Shown here in pieces: positions 44,641 to 54,696 of a stretch of DNA of 64,000 nucleotides. Both the position numbers and the translations under genes were made by a program. The stretch spans positions 29,526 to 93,525 of the forward strand of contig NZ_LMRT01000015.1 in NCBI RefSeq assembly GCF_001426225.1, written 5' to 3'. Below the pieces are notes generated by a model. That model ran no database searches. It saw only the letters and a list, made by a program, of their open reading frames with translations, and was not told where the DNA came from. This DNA comes from Allobosea sp. Leaf344 (GTDB lineage Bacteria; Pseudomonadota; Alphaproteobacteria; Rhizobiales; Beijerinckiaceae). Numbering within the stretch: position 1 is the stretch's first letter; every line of letters begins with the position of its first letter.

Positions 44641-45615
44641 ATGATCGAGAAGCGTTTGCGGCGGCGCGAGGTGATCCTCGCGCTCGGCGCCTCCGTCCTG
44701 CTGCCGGGCGCCGCGGCGGCGCAGGCCGGCCCGATCAAGCTGGTGGCGCCGTTCCCCCCGGGCGGTTCGGTCGATGCGATCTCCAGGCTGCTGCAGCCGG
44801 GGCTGCAGCAGCGTCTCGGCGCCAGCGTGATCGTCGAGAACCGGGCCGGCGGCTCGGGCTCGATCGGCGCCAACGCCGTCGCCAAGGCCGCTCCCGACGG
44901 GCAGACCTGGCTGATGGTGTTCGACACCCATGCGGTCAACCCCGCGCTGCTGCCGAGCCTGCCCTTCGACACGGTCAAGGACCTCGAGCCGGTCGAGCTG
45001 CTCGGTACCGCGCCGATGGTGCTGGCCTGCCACCAGTCCCGCCCCTTCAAGACGCTGGCCGATGTGATCGCCGGTGCCAAGGCCGCGCCGGGCAAGCTCA
45101 CCTACGCCACCATCGGCAATGGCAGCCTCGGCCATCTCGCCATGGTGCTGCTGGGCAAGCGCGCCGGGGTTGAGCTGACCCATGTGCCCTATCGCGGCGG
45201 CGGGCCTGCCGTGAACGACGCCGTCGGCGGCCATGTCGACCTGATCATCGGCTCGGCCGCGCTGCTCGCGCCGCAGGTCGCGGGCGGGGCGCTGCGCCCC
45301 ATCGTGCAGACGGCGGCCCAGCGCATCAGCACCATGCCGGACGTGCCGACGGTGATCGAGAGCGGCTATGACGGTTTCACCGCCGATGCCTGGTGGGGCG
45401 TCTTCGCCCCGGCCGGCACGCCGAAGCCGATCATCGACAAGTTCCGCGCGGCTTTGGTCGAGACGGTGCGCGATCCCGCCACGGCGAAGCGGCTGGTCGA
45501 GCAGCAGCAGGTCACGCTCGCCCTGCAGGGCGGGGAGGCGTTCAGGAGCTTCTTCGCCGAGCAGATGCGGATCTGGGGCGCCGTCGTCCGGGATAACGGC
45601 ATCAAGCCGGATTGA
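44641..45615 (+). CDS. Bug-type (TctC) periplasmic solute-binding protein
   Basis: This 324-residue protein has a twin-arginine-like signal (RRREVILALGASVLLPGAAAA) followed by IKLVAPFPPGGSVDAISRLL and the GANAVAKAAPDGQTWL segment, diagnostic of Bug receptors. AAGGGAGA lies eight bases upstream of ATG 44641. Orphan Bug proteins bind carboxylates. A D-2-hydroxyacid dehydrogenase follows, which hints at an organic acid ligand. Confidence 0.93.
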   Translation: MIEKRLRRREVILALGASVLLPGAAAAQAGPIKLVAPFPPGGSVDAISRLLQPGLQQRLGASVIVENRAGGSGSIGANAVAKAAPDGQTWLMVFDTHAVNPALLPSLPFDTVKDLEPVELLGTAPMVLACHQSRPFKTLADVIAGAKAAPGKLTYATIGNGSLGHLAMVLLGKRAGVELTHVPYRGGGPAVNDAVGGHVDLIIGSAALLAPQVAGGALRPIVQTAAQRISTMPDVPTVIESGYDGFTADAWWGVFAPAGTPKPIIDKFRAALVETVRDPATAKRLVEQQQVTLALQGGEAFRSFFAEQMRIWGAVVRDNGIKPD

Positions 45616-45731
45616 GCCGCCGGGAGGAGCGTCGCCGGCTCGCGCGGCGCCCCTTCCCAGCACAGCCGCATCGGGCGCTGCGGCCAGAGCCGCCGCGCGC
45701 CGATGCGACCCGTTTGTCCGAAGGATCCGAT

Positions 45732-46715
45732 ATGAGTCGTCCCCTCGTCGTCGTGCTCGACGACAGCCAGAACGTCGCCCGCGCCTCGGCCGATTGGTCG
45801 CCCGTCGAAGCGCGGGCCGATCTGCGCATCCTGAGCGAGGCCTTCGCGAGCGAGGAAGCGGTGGCGGCCGCCCTGGCCGATGCCGAGATCATCATTCCGA
45901 TGCGGGAGCGCACGGTCTTCACCGCCTCGCTGCTCGACCGGCTGCCCAGGCTGAAGCTGCTCGCCACGACCGGCCCGCGGACCTCGACCCTCGACATCGC
46001 GGCCTGCACCGCCCGCGGCATCGTCGTCACCAATACCGGCGGCTCGCAGGTCGGCGCGGCGACATCCGAACTCGCCTTCGCGCTGATCCTGGCCAGCGCG
46101 CGCGGGCTCGGCCGCGCCGATGCCGCCATGCATCAAGGCGGCTGGCATGAGGGCGTCCCGCTCGGCGAGGTCGTGGCCGGGAAGCGGCTCGGCATCGTCG
46201 GCCTTGGCAAGCTCGGCCAGCGCGTCGCCCGCTATGCCAAGGCTTTCGATATGGAGGTCGTCGCCTGGAGCCAGAACCTCACCGACGAAACCGCGGCCGC
46301 CGCCGGGGTGCGCCGGGTCGAGAAGACCGAGCTCTTCGCGACGAGCGACGTCATCTCCTTGCATCTGGTGCTGTCGGAGCGGACGCGCGGCATCGTCGGC
46401 GAGGCCGAGCTGCGGGCGATGAAGCCCGGCGCCTGCCTCGTCAATACGGCGCGCGGCCCGCTGGTGGCGGAACGGCCCTTCCTCGAGCGGCTGCAGGCCG
46501 GCAGCATCCGCGCCGCGCTCGACGTCTATGACAAGGAGCCACTGCCGGCCGATCATCCGCTGCGCGGCCTGCCCAATGTCGTGCTGACCCCGCATCTCGG
46601 CTATTCCGCCGCCCCGGTCTTCGCCGAATATTACGGCGAGAGCGTCGAGAACGTCGTGGCTTTCCTCGACGGCAATCCGATCCGCGTGGTCAATCCGGAG
46701 GTGCTGGCCGGCTGA
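45732..46715 (+). CDS. D-2-hydroxyacid dehydrogenase (NAD-dependent)
   Basis: The 327-residue protein has the NAD-binding fold GIVGLGKLGQRVA near residue 155 and the catalytic triad positions in NTARGPLV (Arg), DVYDKEPLPADHP (Glu) and LTPHLGYS (His). It reduces or oxidises 2-oxo/2-hydroxy acids such as glyoxylate/glycerate analogues. ATG at 45732 follows the Bug gene by 116 bases on the same strand. It converges with the malic enzyme gene. Confidence 0.9.
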   Translation: MSRPLVVVLDDSQNVARASADWSPVEARADLRILSEAFASEEAVAAALADAEIIIPMRERTVFTASLLDRLPRLKLLATTGPRTSTLDIAACTARGIVVTNTGGSQVGAATSELAFALILASARGLGRADAAMHQGGWHEGVPLGEVVAGKRLGIVGLGKLGQRVARYAKAFDMEVVAWSQNLTDETAAAAGVRRVEKTELFATSDVISLHLVLSERTRGIVGEAELRAMKPGACLVNTARGPLVAERPFLERLQAGSIRAALDVYDKEPLPADHPLRGLPNVVLTPHLGYSAAPVFAEYYGESVENVVAFLDGNPIRVVNPEVLAG

Positions 46716-46721
46716 CGCGCC

Positions 46722-49019
46722 TCAGCCGAGCTTCGCCTTCGCCCGTTCCTGAGCCTCCACCACCGCCACCGCCGTCATGTTGACGACGCCGCGCGCGGTG
46801 ACCGAGCCGGTCAGGATATGCGCCGGCTTGGCCGCGCCGATCAGGATCGGCCCGACCGGCAGCGCGTCGCCCAGCACCTTGGCGAATTGATAGGCGATGT
46901 TGGCGGCGTCGAGATTGGGGAAGATCAGCACATTCGCCACCCCCTTGAGCCGCGAGGAGGGCAGCACCCGCTCGCGCACCAGGGCGACCAGCGCGGTATC
47001 CGCCTCCATCTCGCCATCGCATTCGAGATCGGGCGCGCGCTCGCGGATCAGCCCGAGCGCCTTGCGCATCTTCAGCGAGGACGGCGTGTCGGCCGCCCCG
47101 AAATCGGAATGCGACAACAGCGCGATCTTCGGCTCGATGCCGAAACGGGCGACATGGCTGGCCGCGAGCAGCGTCATGTCGGCGACCTCCTCGGCCGTCG
47201 GCTCCGCCTTCACATGCGTGTCGGCCAGGAAGAAGGCGCCCTTGTTGGTGACGATCAGCGTCATCGCGGAGATGTCGCAGACCCCCGGCTCCAGCCCGAT
47301 AATGTCCTTGATGTGCCGCAGCCGCGAGAGGAACCGGCCTTCGAGCCCGGTGATCAGCGCATCGGCCTCGCCCCGCGCCACCGCCAGCGCGGCGATGACC
47401 GTGTTGTTGGTCCGCACCAGCGAGCGCGCGGCCTCCGGCGTCACGCCGCGCCTTCCGGCGATGTCGAGATAGGTCTGGACATAGTCGCGGTAGCGCGGGT
47501 CGTCCTCGGGATTGACCACCTCGAAATCCACGCCGGGCCGGATCGACAGGCCGAAACGCTGGATGCGCGTCTCGATCACGCTCGGCCGGCCGATCAGGAT
47601 CGGAACCGCGAGCCCTTCCTCCAGCGCCACCTGCGCGGCGCGCAGGACGCGCTCATCCTCGCCCTCGGCATAGATCACCCGCTTGGGATCGGCCTTCGCC
47701 TGGGCGAAGAGCGGCTTCATGATGAAGCCCGAGCGGAAGATGAAGCGCGAGAGGTCCTCGCGATAGGCCTCGATGTCGATCAGCGGCTTGCGGGCGACGC
47801 CGGTCGCCATGGCGGCCTCGGCGACGGCCGGCGCGATCCGCAGGATCAGCCGCGGATCGAACGGGTTCGGGATCAGCGAGGTCGCGCCGAAGGTCGAGGC
47901 TTCGCCGCCATAGGCGCGCGCCGCGATGTCGGAGGTCGCCTCCCGCGCCAGGGCCGCGATGGCGCGGACGGCGGCGAGCTTCATCGCCTCGTTGATCGTC
48001 GTCGCCTGCACGTCGAGCGCGCCGCGGAAGATATAGGGGAAGCACAGGACGTTGTTGACCTGGTTCGGATAATCCGAGCGCCCGGTGCAGATCATCGCAT
48101 CCGGCCGCACCGCCAGTGCATCCTCGGGCGTGATCTCGGGGTTCGGGTTGGCGAGCGCCAGGATCAGCGGCTTCGGACCCATCCGCCCGGCCATCTCCGG
48201 CTTCAGCACGCCCGCCGCCGACAGCCCGAGGAAGACGTCGGCCCCGTCGATGACCTCGCTCAGCGTGCGCGCATCGGTATCCTGCGCATAGACCTCCTTC
48301 CAGCGGTCCATCAGCGTGTTGCGGCCCTTGTGCACCACGCCTTCGAGATCGGTCACCCAGATGTTGCGGCGCTGGGCGCCGAGCTCGACCAGCAGGTTCA
48401 GGCAGGCCAGCGCCGCCGCCCCGGCCCCCGAGACGACGATCTTGACGTCGCCGATCTTCTTGCCCGCGAGGTCGAGCCCGTTGAGGATCGCCGCGGAGAC
48501 GATGATCGCGGTGCCGTGCTGGTCGTCATGGAAGACCGGGATGTTCATCCGGGCCTTGAGCTGCTCCTCGATCTCGAAGCATTCCGGCCCCTTGATGTCC
48601 TCGAGATTGATGCCGCCGAAGGTCGGCTCCAGCGCCGCCACCACCTCGACGAAACGCTCGATGTTCTTCTGCTCGACCTCGATGTCGAAACAGTCGATCC
48701 CGGCGAATTTCTTGAACAGGACGGCCTTGCCCTCCATCACCGGCTTGGAGGCGAGCGGCCCGATATCGCCGAGGCCCAGCACGGCCGTGCCGTTGGTGAT
48801 CACGGCGACGAGGTTCTGGCGGGAGGTCAGCTCCGCGGCCTGGGAAGGATCGTCGACGATCGCCTCGCAGGCGGCGGCCACGCCGGGGGAATAGGCGAGC
48901 GCGAGGTCGCGCTGGTTGCCGAGCGGCTTGGTCGCCTGGATCTCGATCTTACCGGGCTTGGGCGAGCGATGGTAGACCAGCGCGCCCGAGCGCAAATCGG
49001 CGGACAAGGTGCTTTTCAT
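46722..49019 (-). CDS. maeB: NADP-dependent malic enzyme with phosphotransacetylase-like domain
   Basis: The 765-residue protein has an N-terminal malic domain ([22 protein letters not shown] from about residue 30), an NAD(P)-binding malic_M domain ([16 protein letters not shown] near 190), and a C-terminal phosphotransacetylase-like domain (about 430-765, with [14 protein letters not shown]) that is regulatory in MaeB enzymes. It decarboxylates malate to pyruvate and supplies NADPH. ATG at 49019. Confidence 0.96.
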   Translation of the reverse strand: MKSTLSADLRSGALVYHRSPKPGKIEIQATKPLGNQRDLALAYSPGVAAACEAIVDDPSQAAELTSRQNLVAVITNGTAVLGLGDIGPLASKPVMEGKAVLFKKFAGIDCFDIEVEQKNIERFVEVVAALEPTFGGINLEDIKGPECFEIEEQLKARMNIPVFHDDQHGTAIIVSAAILNGLDLAGKKIGDVKIVVSGAGAAALACLNLLVELGAQRRNIWVTDLEGVVHKGRNTLMDRWKEVYAQDTDARTLSEVIDGADVFLGLSAAGVLKPEMAGRMGPKPLILALANPNPEITPEDALAVRPDAMICTGRSDYPNQVNNVLCFPYIFRGALDVQATTINEAMKLAAVRAIAALAREATSDIAARAYGGEASTFGATSLIPNPFDPRLILRIAPAVAEAAMATGVARKPLIDIEAYREDLSRFIFRSGFIMKPLFAQAKADPKRVIYAEGEDERVLRAAQVALEEGLAVPILIGRPSVIETRIQRFGLSIRPGVDFEVVNPEDDPRYRDYVQTYLDIAGRRGVTPEAARSLVRTNNTVIAALAVARGEADALITGLEGRFLSRLRHIKDIIGLEPGVCDISAMTLIVTNKGAFFLADTHVKAEPTAEEVADMTLLAASHVARFGIEPKIALLSHSDFGAADTPSSLKMRKALGLIRERAPDLECDGEMEADTALVALVRERVLPSSRLKGVANVLIFPNLDAANIAYQFAKVLGDALPVGPILIGAAKPAHILTGSVTARGVVNMTAVAVVEAQERAKAKLG

Positions 49020-50042
49020 CGCTCTGCTTCCCGACCAGCTTGGGTGACGCGTCGAGGTCGCGCGGAAACCCCCCGCCCGTCAAGAACCGATCGGGCAATA
49101 ATGCTGTGGCGGAATGGGCGGCGCGCCCGGCCTCGCCGGGAGATGGCAGCGCTCTCGGCCGTGCCGGCAGCGTCCTGCGAGGCGGCCGCTAGAACGCCCA
49201 AACGCGCCGCTCAAATCCTCAAACGGCTTAGGCGAAAGCCGCCCAAAAGCTCGGCGAGAGGCCACCACTTCGGACCTGATCGTGATTGGATCGATCCGCG
49301 TCTCACCCCTTGGCCGATTGGGTGACACTCAGAAGGTGATAATCGTCCGCGACATCTTGCTCGAAGAGGGCACCGTCCAGACCCAGGCCCTCGATCTGAG
49401 CGGCATCTGGCAGGACCGAGAGTCCGGCTATGATGCCATCGAATCCGACACTCACATCCTGCGCTGATGCGATCAGAGGCCCCTCTCTGAATTCGGTCCG
49501 GCGGTACTGAATCTGTATAACAGTTTGCCAGAAAATCCGCCCAAATCGCAATGAGCGTGGTCAATCTTGAAAACCATCGGGGCCTCCCGGTCATTGTGTG
49601 GCGCTTCCCTGTTCGCCTAGTCCCCGACCTTGTCCGGCCACTCCTTCATGAGCGTACTGGTAGCCGTTGCTGTAACCTGCGGACGCAGACCTGAATGCGA
49701 TACATTGCGATCGAGCCGTTCCTTGGACGTACTCAGGCTTACCGGGTAGAAGAGATTACTGAGGCGGTCTTGGCCGTGATCAGAGGCGATCGGTCGTGAT
49801 GCGGCCCTGACCGCCCGACTGATTCGGCCCAAATGAGCGAACTGAGCCTGAAATCGGCCGTTGTGCCCTTTTTCTACCGATAGAAAATTCTTCAGCGAAA
49901 ACATAGAGTTAAGAGAGGGCGGTGCTGATCCGCTGTGGACACCCAGCGTGTCGTGCTTGCAGCGACAACCGTTTCAAGGCCAAAGATTCTTTGTCGCCCA
50001 GATGGTCCACAAGATTTTTTCTTGCTGAGAGGACCGTTCCAG
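49020..50042. other. Gene-poor, lower-GC stretch without a confident gene
   Basis: About 1 kb between maeB and the small membrane protein holds no gene I can support. Several 60-base samples between 49500 and 50040 give about 40-55% GC against about 68% elsewhere. Two minus-strand open frames of 82 codons (49303-49551, starting with TTG) and 95 codons (49617-49904) show no recognised motif. The plus-strand shadows are no better. Possible decayed genes or foreign remnant. Confidence 0.6.
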
Positions 50043-50225
50043 ATGGCCGACACTCCCAAACTTCCCGCGCCTCGTCGAAAATCCCAGGCGCTTCACACGG
50101 TCCAGTTCCGTTCGAAATGGATCGAAGGCGCCGCGTCCGGTCATGGCATATACATACTACCGATCGTGACCCTGATCGTTGCGCTGATCGTGGTCAGCGT
50201 CCCGGTTATCATTTGGCGCTGGTGA
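50043..50225 (+). CDS. Small single-TM membrane protein of unknown function
   Basis: The 60-residue product has a basic N-terminal segment (PRRKSQALHTVQFRSKW) and one hydrophobic helix near the C-terminus (about residues 36-58), ending in IIWRW. ATG at 50043 with GAGAGGACC upstream is more plausible than the longer frame starting at 49935. It lies inside a lower-GC stretch. Function unknown; it could be a regulatory miniprotein. Confidence 0.55.
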   Translation: MADTPKLPAPRRKSQALHTVQFRSKWIEGAASGHGIYILPIVTLIVALIVVSVPVIIWRW

Positions 50226-50329
50226 CGGGGTGGTCTGTCAATCGACCGCACGCCAATCCGCAGATTTGCCTACACCAAAAAGTTGACCCGACTGCCGATA
50301 TAGCGGCTAAATCATTGAATTTGTGCAAC

Positions 50330-50566
50330 TTAAAAGGCCTTGAAGGTGATGATCGTGTGCGTATCCGCGATCTCGGGGATCGACTGCACCTTCTCGGCGA
50401 CGAAATGGCCGATATCGACATCGGCGCCGACATGGAACTTGGCGAGAATGTCGTAATTGCCGGCGGTGGAGTAGATTTCCGAAGCGATCTCGCGATCGGC
50501 GAGCTCGCTGGCGACCTCATAGGTCTTGCCCAGCTTGCACTTGATCTCGACGAAGAAGGTCTGCAT
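50330..50566 (-). CDS. Stand-alone Lrp/AsnC-type RAM ligand-binding domain protein
   Basis: The 78-residue protein consists only of the C-terminal RAM domain of Lrp/AsnC regulators (MQTFFVEIKCKLGKTYEVA, then AGNYDILAKFHVG). It lacks the helix-turn-helix. Such single-domain proteins form beta-alpha-beta-beta-alpha-beta oligomers that bind amino acids. It follows the alpha/beta hydrolase gene region by 51 bases on the same strand. Confidence 0.9.
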   Translation of the reverse strand: MQTFFVEIKCKLGKTYEVASELADREIASEIYSTAGNYDILAKFHVGADVDIGHFVAEKVQSIPEIADTHTIITFKAF

Positions 50567-50617
50567 CGCGGGCTCCGGAGTTGCGCGCTCCTCGATAAGG
50601 CCTGTGGTCCTGCAAGA

Positions 50618-51442
50618 TCAAGCGCCGGCGAGCGCGGCGATCCTGCGGCTCATGCCGCTCTCCGGATCGGTGAGCCCGGCGATGACGGTGAAATGATTGG
50701 CGCCCGCGATCTCCTCATAGCGGGTCTGCGCGCCGCCCAGCCCCCAGACATCGACGATCCGCCGGCTCTGCTTCAGGTATTCCTCGCTCTCGGCCCCGCC
50801 GACCACCGCATCCATCACCAGCCGCGCCGGCGCCGGCCAGAAGAGTGGGCTCTGCTCCTCCGCCTCCTCGAAGCTCAGCCCGAGGGCGGTGTTGACGCTG
50901 GTCTCGGTCAGCGGCTTCAGATTGTAGAGCCCGGAAATGCCATAGGCGGCGCGCACCAGATTCTCCGGCAGGTCCGGCGCCAGCGCCTTCCAATCGGTGG
51001 CCAGCAGGCAGGCGGCGAGGTGCCCCCCGGCGGAATGCCCGCAGGCGATGATCGGCAGCCGGTAGGCCCGCCACAGGAAGGCGGCGGCGCGGCGCATCTG
51101 CTCCACGATTGTGCCGACGGTGACCTGCGGGCAGAGATCGTAGCCCGCCACCGCCATCGGCACGCCGAGCGCCGTGACACCGCGTGCCATATGCGAGAAG
51201 AAGCCGGGATCCAGCGCCTGCCAATAGCCGCCATGGATGAACAGGACGATCGAATCGCCCTTCGCGGTCTCGGGCTTGAAGAGATCGAAGCGCTGGCGCT
51301 CGCCATGGCCGTAGACGACGCCGAATTCGGCCACCGCGCTCTGGCGGAAGGCGGCCGCATCGGCCTGCCAGCCGGCGATGATGCCGGGATGCTCCGGCAC
51401 CCGCGCGCGGTTGTTGTACTCGGCTTCGTAGTCGGGCTTCAT
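50618..51442 (-). CDS. Alpha/beta hydrolase, arylformamidase-like
   Basis: This 274-residue enzyme has the oxyanion motif HGGYW (about residue 70) and nucleophile motif GHSAGG near residue 135. HGGYWQ with a preceding YGxGERQRFDLF is typical of kynurenine-formamidase-like hydrolases (KynB/AFMID group). ATG at 51442. The gene precedes the RAM-domain gene on the same strand, which could hint at tryptophan or amide metabolism. Exact substrate unknown. Confidence 0.88.
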   Translation of the reverse strand: MKPDYEAEYNNRARVPEHPGIIAGWQADAAAFRQSAVAEFGVVYGHGERQRFDLFKPETAKGDSIVLFIHGGYWQALDPGFFSHMARGVTALGVPMAVAGYDLCPQVTVGTIVEQMRRAAAFLWRAYRLPIIACGHSAGGHLAACLLATDWKALAPDLPENLVRAAYGISGLYNLKPLTETSVNTALGLSFEEAEEQSPLFWPAPARLVMDAVVGGAESEEYLKQSRRIVDVWGLGGAQTRYEEIAGANHFTVIAGLTDPESGMSRRIAALAGA

Positions 51443-51590
51443 CCGCGGCTCTTGGGTTCGATCGGCTTGCAGGTGGCGTGCCGGCCCTGCTTCGCGCCGT
51501 GCCGCATCTTGCGACAAGCCTCGGTGCAGGTCGAGGCTTTTGACAGCGCGCGCCCCAGCGGCGACAAGGCGCCCCGCAGCGAAGAGCCCG

Positions 51591-52601
51591 ATGGAGAGCG
51601 CCTTGGACAACCCGATTCTCGCCGAAGTGACGCGCGGTCCCGTGGTCGAATCTCGCCATCGCGGCGCGGCCATCGTCGTCGATGCCGAGGGGGCGGTGGT
51701 GCTGTCGCTGGGGGATGTGGCGCGCCCCGTCTTCCCGCGCTCCGCGGTGAAGGCGATCCAGGCGCTGCCGCTGCTGGAGAGCGGCGCCGCCGACCGATAC
51801 GGGCTGAGCGAGGCCGAGATCGCGCTCGCCGTCTCCTCGCATTCGGGCGAGCCGCTCCACGCGGAAACCGCGCTCGGCATGCTGCGCAAGGCCGGCCGCG
51901 ACGCCGGCTGCCTCGAATGCGGCGCGCATTGGCCGAGCAATGAGGCGGCCGCACGGGCGCTGGCGCGCTCGGGCGCCGAGCCGACCGCGCTGAACAATAA
52001 TTGCTCGGGCAAGCATGCGGGCTTCATCTGCCTGTCCTGTTCGCTGGACGAGGACCCCGCCGGCTACGTCAAAGCAGAGCATGCGGTGCAGCGCGAGGTC
52101 CGCGGCGCGCTGGAGGCGGTCACGGGCGCCCCGCATGATCCCGCGCTGGCCGGGACCGATGGCTGCTCGATCCCGAGCTATGCCGTGCCGCTGCAGGCTT
52201 TGGCCCTGGGCTTCGCCCGCATCGGCACCGGCCACGGCCTTCCACCCGAACGCGCCCGCGCCGCGGCGCGCATCCGCCGGGCCGCCGCCGCCCACCCGTT
52301 CATGGTGGCCGGCACCGGCCGTTTCGACACCCGCGCCATGGAACTGCTGGGCGAGCGGCTGTTCATCAAGACCGGCGCGGAGGGGGTCTATTGCGGCGCT
52401 TTGCCGAAGCTCGGCTACGGCATCGCGCTGAAATGCGACGATGGCGCCGGGCGCGCCGCGGAGGTGGCGATGGCTGCGCTGATCGCGCGATTCCTGCCGA
52501 TGAGCGAAGCGGAAACCGCGCAATTCGCGCCGCTGCGCGAAGTCGTGCTGAAGAACTGGAACGGCATCGAGGTCGGCCGGGTGCGAGCCGCCGCGCCCTG
52601 A
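51591..52601 (+). CDS. L-asparaginase, Rhizobium etli AnsA (ReAV) type
   Basis: This 336-residue enzyme belongs to the class 3 asparaginases (PF06089). Serine beta-lactamase-like SxxK is at Ser51-Lys54 (PRSAVK), the next motif is SSHSGEP (Ser83), and the metal/active-site pair is Cys138-Lys141 (NNCSGKHAG). A further Cys is in GTDGCSIPSYAV. All positions are offset by three from those I recall for ReAV (S48/K51/S80/C135/K138). It hydrolyses asparagine to aspartate and ammonia. ATG at 51591; divergent from the arylformamidase-like gene. Confidence 0.92.
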   Translation: MESALDNPILAEVTRGPVVESRHRGAAIVVDAEGAVVLSLGDVARPVFPRSAVKAIQALPLLESGAADRYGLSEAEIALAVSSHSGEPLHAETALGMLRKAGRDAGCLECGAHWPSNEAAARALARSGAEPTALNNNCSGKHAGFICLSCSLDEDPAGYVKAEHAVQREVRGALEAVTGAPHDPALAGTDGCSIPSYAVPLQALALGFARIGTGHGLPPERARAAARIRRAAAAHPFMVAGTGRFDTRAMELLGERLFIKTGAEGVYCGALPKLGYGIALKCDDGAGRAAEVAMAALIARFLPMSEAETAQFAPLREVVLKNWNGIEVGRVRAAAP

Positions 52602-52621
52602 CGCAGCCGCCGCGGCCGGGC

Positions 52622-53998
52622 TCAGGACACCGCGTTGTTCTCGACCCTGACCCCGGCGGCCCGCACGTCCTGCCCGCGGGTCAGATCGCCGGTGACGCTC
52701 TTGCCGTATTCCGTGCCGACCACCGCGCCGCGCGCCGCCTCGCTGATGATGTTGTTGGCGATCAGGGCATTGCGCTCCTTCGGCACCAGCGAGACGGAAA
52801 TGCCGATGCCGGTCTTGCGCACCACATTGCCGGTCGCGGCGAGGTTGCGCATCCCCCAGGACCAGCCCAGCGAGATCCCGATATCGCTGGCCCCCTCGAT
52901 GACGTTGCCGGTCACGGCCGCCTCGGCCTCGACATGCACGCCGATGCCGCCGACCGGCTCCTTGCCCTTGGGCGCGAAGCCGCGCTGCGCATTGCGGATG
53001 ATGTTGTTGGCGAAGACGCTGAGGCGCCCGCCATGGTCGAGATTGGTGATGTTGGCGCCCTGGGCGCAATCCTCCACCAGATTATTGGCGATGATCGCGC
53101 CCTCGAAGGCGAATTCCGAATAGAGCGCGGTCTCGCCGCAGCGCCTCCCCTGATTGCCCAGGATCTGCACGGCGGAGCCCGAATTGTTGCGGATGAAGGT
53201 CAGCGCGCAATCCCGCAGGCTGTTCCCTTCGATGATCACCCCCCCGGCCTTGAACAGGCTGATGCCGTTGCCGTTGGGGCCGTCGCCGCCGGCATCCGAC
53301 CGGATGCGGTGGATGTGGTTGCCGCGGATCAGCGACTGATCGTCGCCTTGCTGGCTGCGCCAGAGCTGGATGCCGTTGTTGCCGCAATCCTGGACATGGT
53401 TCTGCTCGATCGAGAGCCCGCGCGAATCCAGCGAGAACAGCGCCGATTCGCGCAGGCTGCGGAAGCGATTGCGGTCGATCCGCGCGGCGCTGCGCGCCAG
53501 CATCAGGCCGATCGCGCCGGCATTGGCGAAGTCGCAGCCGGTCACCGCCGCCTCCAGCACCTCCTCGAAGGCCACCAGCCCGGTCCGCTGCGCCACCTTG
53601 ATGTCGAGGCCGTCCAGGCCGAGCCCCTCGATCCCGCAGCGCCGGATGCGGCGCGCCAGCAGCATCGGGCCGGGTTGCGCGGCGACGAACTGCGTCGCTC
53701 CGGGCACGCCGACGAGCCGCGCCCCCTCCGGCAGCACGACCTGGCTGATGCGGTAGCGCCCCGGGGCGACGAGGAGCGGCGCATTGCGCCTGGCGGCTTC
53801 AGCGAGCCCTGCCTGCAATTGCCGCGACTGATCCTCCGAAGCGCCGGCGCGCAGCCCGAAATGCGCCGCTTCCAGCCCCAGACTGCCCAAAGCCGTGGCC
53901 GGCGCTGTTATCGGGGCCTGGGCCAGGCTGCGCCCCGCGGCCAGCATGGCCGTGCCAGAAAGAGCCGCAGACAGGACGAGGCGCCGGGACCAGACCAT
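52622..53998 (-). CDS. Tat-exported parallel beta-helix protein (TIGR03808-type)
   Basis: The 458-residue protein has a twin-arginine signal (VWSRRLVLSAALSGTAM) and, after about residue 70, consecutive right-handed beta-helix coils with NxI/NxxV turns such as GNHIHRI, GNSLRDC, NNLVEDC, NNIIRNA and GNVIEGA. The pattern and length fit the TIGR03808 family found in Hyphomicrobiales. It is periplasmic or surface; no catalytic Asp set is obvious. ATG at 53998. Function unknown. Confidence 0.9.
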   Translation of the reverse strand: MVWSRRLVLSAALSGTAMLAAGRSLAQAPITAPATALGSLGLEAAHFGLRAGASEDQSRQLQAGLAEAARRNAPLLVAPGRYRISQVVLPEGARLVGVPGATQFVAAQPGPMLLARRIRRCGIEGLGLDGLDIKVAQRTGLVAFEEVLEAAVTGCDFANAGAIGLMLARSAARIDRNRFRSLRESALFSLDSRGLSIEQNHVQDCGNNGIQLWRSQQGDDQSLIRGNHIHRIRSDAGGDGPNGNGISLFKAGGVIIEGNSLRDCALTFIRNNSGSAVQILGNQGRRCGETALYSEFAFEGAIIANNLVEDCAQGANITNLDHGGRLSVFANNIIRNAQRGFAPKGKEPVGGIGVHVEAEAAVTGNVIEGASDIGISLGWSWGMRNLAATGNVVRKTGIGISVSLVPKERNALIANNIISEAARGAVVGTEYGKSVTGDLTRGQDVRAAGVRVENNAVS

Positions 53999-54024
53999 GA
54001 GAAACTCCGTTGCCGGAGCCGGGA

Positions 54025-54696
54025 TCAAGGATCGTGCCGTCGCGTCTGTCCCATCCCGGCACGGTCGCCGCGCCCGCTGCGCGCCAGCCCGGCCGCGATC
54101 TCCACCAGCGCCCGCGCCAGCGGCTCGGCCCCCGGGCGAAATCCGGCGACGCGATCGGCCGGGCGCTGCCCGGGCTGCGGCCGGAGATAGGGCACGTGCA
54201 CGAACAGCACCGGCACCCGCGCCGGTCCGAGCGCCTCCAGCGCCAGCGCATAGCTCGAATCGCAGAGATAGCGGCCGGCCGATGCGGAGAAGCTCGCGCG
54301 CAACCCCTCCTGCCGCAGCGCCCGCAAAGCGGGCTGGGGCGAAGCCGTGCTCCGCCGCGGCAGGTTCGGCGCCGCCACGCGCCGTCCCGGCGCCGCCCCT
54401 GCCGCATCCGGCAGCAGGCGGCTGGCATTGCCGCGTCCGAACAGCTCGACCCTGATGGCACGGGAGCGCGCCGCCACCCCCAGCATCAGCACCGCGCGCG
54501 GCCGCTTCTCGACCAGCGCCGCGCCAAGCCGCGGGAGCCCGCCGGCATAGCTCGTCGGCAGCACCAGCGCCTCGGCCGCCCAGCCGGCCCGTTTCAGGCG
54601 CTGCGCCACGGCGCGGGCGAGGGTGGTCGTCGGGTTGACGCGCACCCGCGGAAACGGCCCGAAGCCGGTGACGAGGATCTCCACCGGCCGGCTCAC
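54025..54696 (-). CDS. pcp: Pyroglutamyl-peptidase I
   Basis: The protein is 223 residues. The triad positions of family C15 are all present: Glu84 (RAIRVELFG), Cys145 (GRYLCDSSYAL) and His167 (LFVHVPYL), and the GFGPF motif opens the chain at residues 11-15. It removes N-terminal pyroglutamate from peptides. The ATG overlaps the end of the MeaB gene by four bases, so the two are co-translated. Confidence 0.93.
   Translation of the reverse strand: MSRPVEILVTGFGPFPRVRVNPTTTLARAVAQRLKRAGWAAEALVLPTSYAGGLPRLGAALVEKRPRAVLMLGVAARSRAIRVELFGRGNASRLLPDAAGAAPGRRVAAPNLPRRSTASPQPALRALRQEGLRASFSASAGRYLCDSSYALALEALGPARVPVLFVHVPYLRPQPGQRPADRVAGFRPGAEPLARALVEIAAGLARSGRGDRAGMGQTRRHDP

Noticed and set aside
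49303-49551. 82-codon minus-strand frame in the gene-poor stretch
   Set aside because: It starts with TTG, has no clear ribosome-binding site, no recognised motif and lies in a lower-GC region. Kept only as part of the region description.
49617-49904. 95-codon minus-strand frame in the gene-poor stretch
   Set aside because: Lower-GC, no motif, no homologous family recognised; likely chance or decayed sequence.
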